Assembly (NCBI GenBank): GCA_023432655.1 | Contig: JAEYUK010000305.1 | Span: 1-6,733 of the forward strand | Reading direction: 5' to 3' | Origin: Pseudomonadota bacterium | GTDB lineage: Bacteria > Bdellovibrionota > Bacteriovoracia > Bacteriovoracales > Bacteriovoracaceae | Length of the DNA: 6,733 nt | Shown: positions 6,271 to 6,733 of the stretch, in pieces | Position numbering within the stretch: position 1 is the stretch's first letter | How the letters are laid out: each line of letters begins with the position of its first letter | Position numbers and translations under genes: made by a program | The notes under the pieces: generated by a model | Databases searched by the model: none | What the model was told of the DNA's origin: nothing | The model's input: only the letters and a program-made list of their open reading frames with translations

Positions 6271-6289
6271 AGAGCTTACCGGATTTTCC

Positions 6290-6325
6290 GCCAGACTTTT
6301 TCAAATCCGAACAAAACTGTCTGGC
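6290..6325. repeat. 7-bp inverted repeat in the SPOR/pilin divergent region, possible operator
   Basis: GCCAGAC (6290-6296) and GTCTGGC (6319-6325) are perfect reverse complements separated by 22 nt. The repeat sits in the middle of the 134-nt space between two divergent genes, upstream of both. A dimeric regulator contacting both half-sites is possible. No convincing promoter hexamers for the pilin gene were found in the rest of this intergenic region. Confidence 0.35.
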
Positions 6326-6380
6326 ATTCAAGCTTTTGATCGTAATACTCCTGCCCTATGGATTAGAACTCCCCTCACAT

Positions 6381-6388
6381 AAAGGAGG
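6381..6388 (+). promoter_or_regulatory. Strong ribosome binding site of the Flp pilin gene
   Basis: AAAGGAGG is a near-full match to the 16S rRNA anti-Shine-Dalgarno complement and lies 4 nt before ATG at 6393. It is the strongest such site in the window. It rules out the longer reading from TTG at 6336, and fits the high expression needed for a pilus subunit. Confidence 0.85.
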
Positions 6389-6392
6389 ATTT

Positions 6393-6563
6393 ATGAAAAA
6401 AATCATTAAAAATCAAAAGGGCCAGGGAATCATGGAATACGTCATTATTTCTAGCCTGATCGGAATCTGTTGCCTGGTAGCGGTTAGACAATTCGGGGAA
6501 GTGGTCCAAAAACGTGTTCAAAACATGAAGTCCCAGATTGCATCAGAGATAAATCTTAAATGA
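6393..6563 (+). CDS. flp: Flp-type (type IVb) prepilin
   Basis: Structural subunit of the Flp/Tad adhesive pilus family. The product is 56 residues. A short basic leader, MKKIIKNQKG (1-10), is followed by QGIMEYVIISSLIGICCLVAV. Gly10 with Glu15 and Tyr16 gives the G|xxxxEY pattern cut by the dedicated prepilin peptidase (TadV/CpaA type), leaving a 46-residue mature pilin with Glu at +5. The hydrophobic N-terminal helix is about 17-31, followed by a short amphipathic, basic tail (RQFGEVVQKRVQNMKSQ). Odd points are a Cys26-Cys27 pair within the hydrophobic helix and the very short C-terminal part. The stop TGA overlaps the start of the next gene as ATGA. Tad assembly genes would be expected to the right of the window. 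Confidence 0.85.
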   Translation: MKKIIKNQKGQGIMEYVIISSLIGICCLVAVRQFGEVVQKRVQNMKSQIASEINLK

Positions 6564-6733
6564 ATCTTCTTGCCTGGATTCTCTCTCTTTCAATCCTGAT
6601 TCTTCTTATGGCAGAGGCCGTGGACTTTCACCGGGCCACTCTCTGCCGTCAAGAAGCCTGGCTAAAAAGCACTGATCTTATAACTAGAAACCTACTCTTT
6701 AATGCCCCCGAACAAGAGCGCGCCTTTCATGTC
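6560..6733 (+). CDS. Single-pass membrane protein downstream of the Flp pilin, function unknown, cut by window edge
   Basis: An open frame from ATG at 6560 runs without a stop to the window end (58 residues seen). It begins MNLLAWILSLSILILLMAEAVD, a hydrophobic segment of about 17 residues that could be a signal anchor or a signal peptide, then a charged region with Cys29 and several Arg/Lys. The ATG overlaps the flp stop by 4 nt (ATGA), strong evidence of translational coupling and of a job linked to the pilus. It could be a TadE/TadF-like pseudopilin or another pilus-assembly factor, but the Gly-xxxx-Glu processing pattern is not visible and I cannot name a family. Confidence 0.65.
   Translation, partial: MNLLAWILSLSILILLMAEAVDFHRATLCRQEAWLKSTDLITRNLLFNAPEQERAFHV

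Noticed and set aside
5882..6271. 129-codon serine/threonine-rich open frame on the plus strand opposite the SPOR gene
   Set aside because: It is the antisense of a well-supported coding gene; its Ser-rich text comes from complementing Glu/Lys codons, and it has no ribosome binding site.
6322..6337. TGGCAT followed by a T-rich stretch as a sigma54 promoter for the pilin
   Set aside because: The GC of the -12 element is not at the required spacing from the GG of the -24 element.
6336..6392. Longer 75-residue reading of the pilin from TTG 6336
   Set aside because: It would bury the strong AAAGGAGG site and put 19 extra residues before the short basic leader expected of Flp prepilins.

Overview
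The window looks like a chromosomal segment of a Gram-negative bacterium of moderate GC content. It encodes Kdo activation for lipopolysaccharide, a TolC-family outer-membrane channel, an outer-membrane beta-barrel protein, a membrane-anchored SPOR protein and a Flp pilin. The gene mix and the FEKKE-TM-SPOR protein style resemble the predatory Bdellovibrionota (Bacteriovorax/Peredibacter-like). That assignment is an inference from protein style, not a database result. No RNA gene, insertion sequence, CRISPR array or integration scar was seen.

Layout, left to right. (1) Minus strand, 1-1573: kdsB followed by the N-terminal half of pyrG, overlapping by 4 nt. PyrG makes CTP and KdsB spends it on CMP-Kdo. 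(2) A 120-nt divergent intergenic region, 1574-1693. (3) Plus strand, 1694-5663: a four-gene run of a small secreted helical protein with two cysteines, a TolC-family outer-membrane protein, a secreted beta-barrel-like protein, and purB. The last two junctions are both the same TAATTTATGA word, with a 3-nt gap and no good Shine-Dalgarno, suggesting one transcript with translational coupling. (4) Minus strand, 5656-6258: a SPOR-domain inner-membrane protein, overlapping the purB end tail-to-tail by 8 nt. (5) A 134-nt divergent intergenic region, 6259-6392, with a 7-bp inverted repeat. (6) Plus strand, 6393 to the window end: a Flp-type pilin with a near-perfect ribosome binding site, overlapped (ATGA) by a single-pass membrane protein cut by the window edge. 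This is probably the start of a Flp/Tad pilus locus.

Most of the window is conserved housekeeping and envelope genes. The least explained parts are the secreted Cys-helix-turn-helix-Cys protein beside a TolC homologue that has no pump genes next to it, the unclassified beta-barrel, the unusual purB placement, an 11-bp perfect hairpin inside purB, and two genes whose starts look leaderless and share a similar upstream block. I do not see a clearly new system; the envelope cluster at 1694-4373 is the best candidate for new biology.
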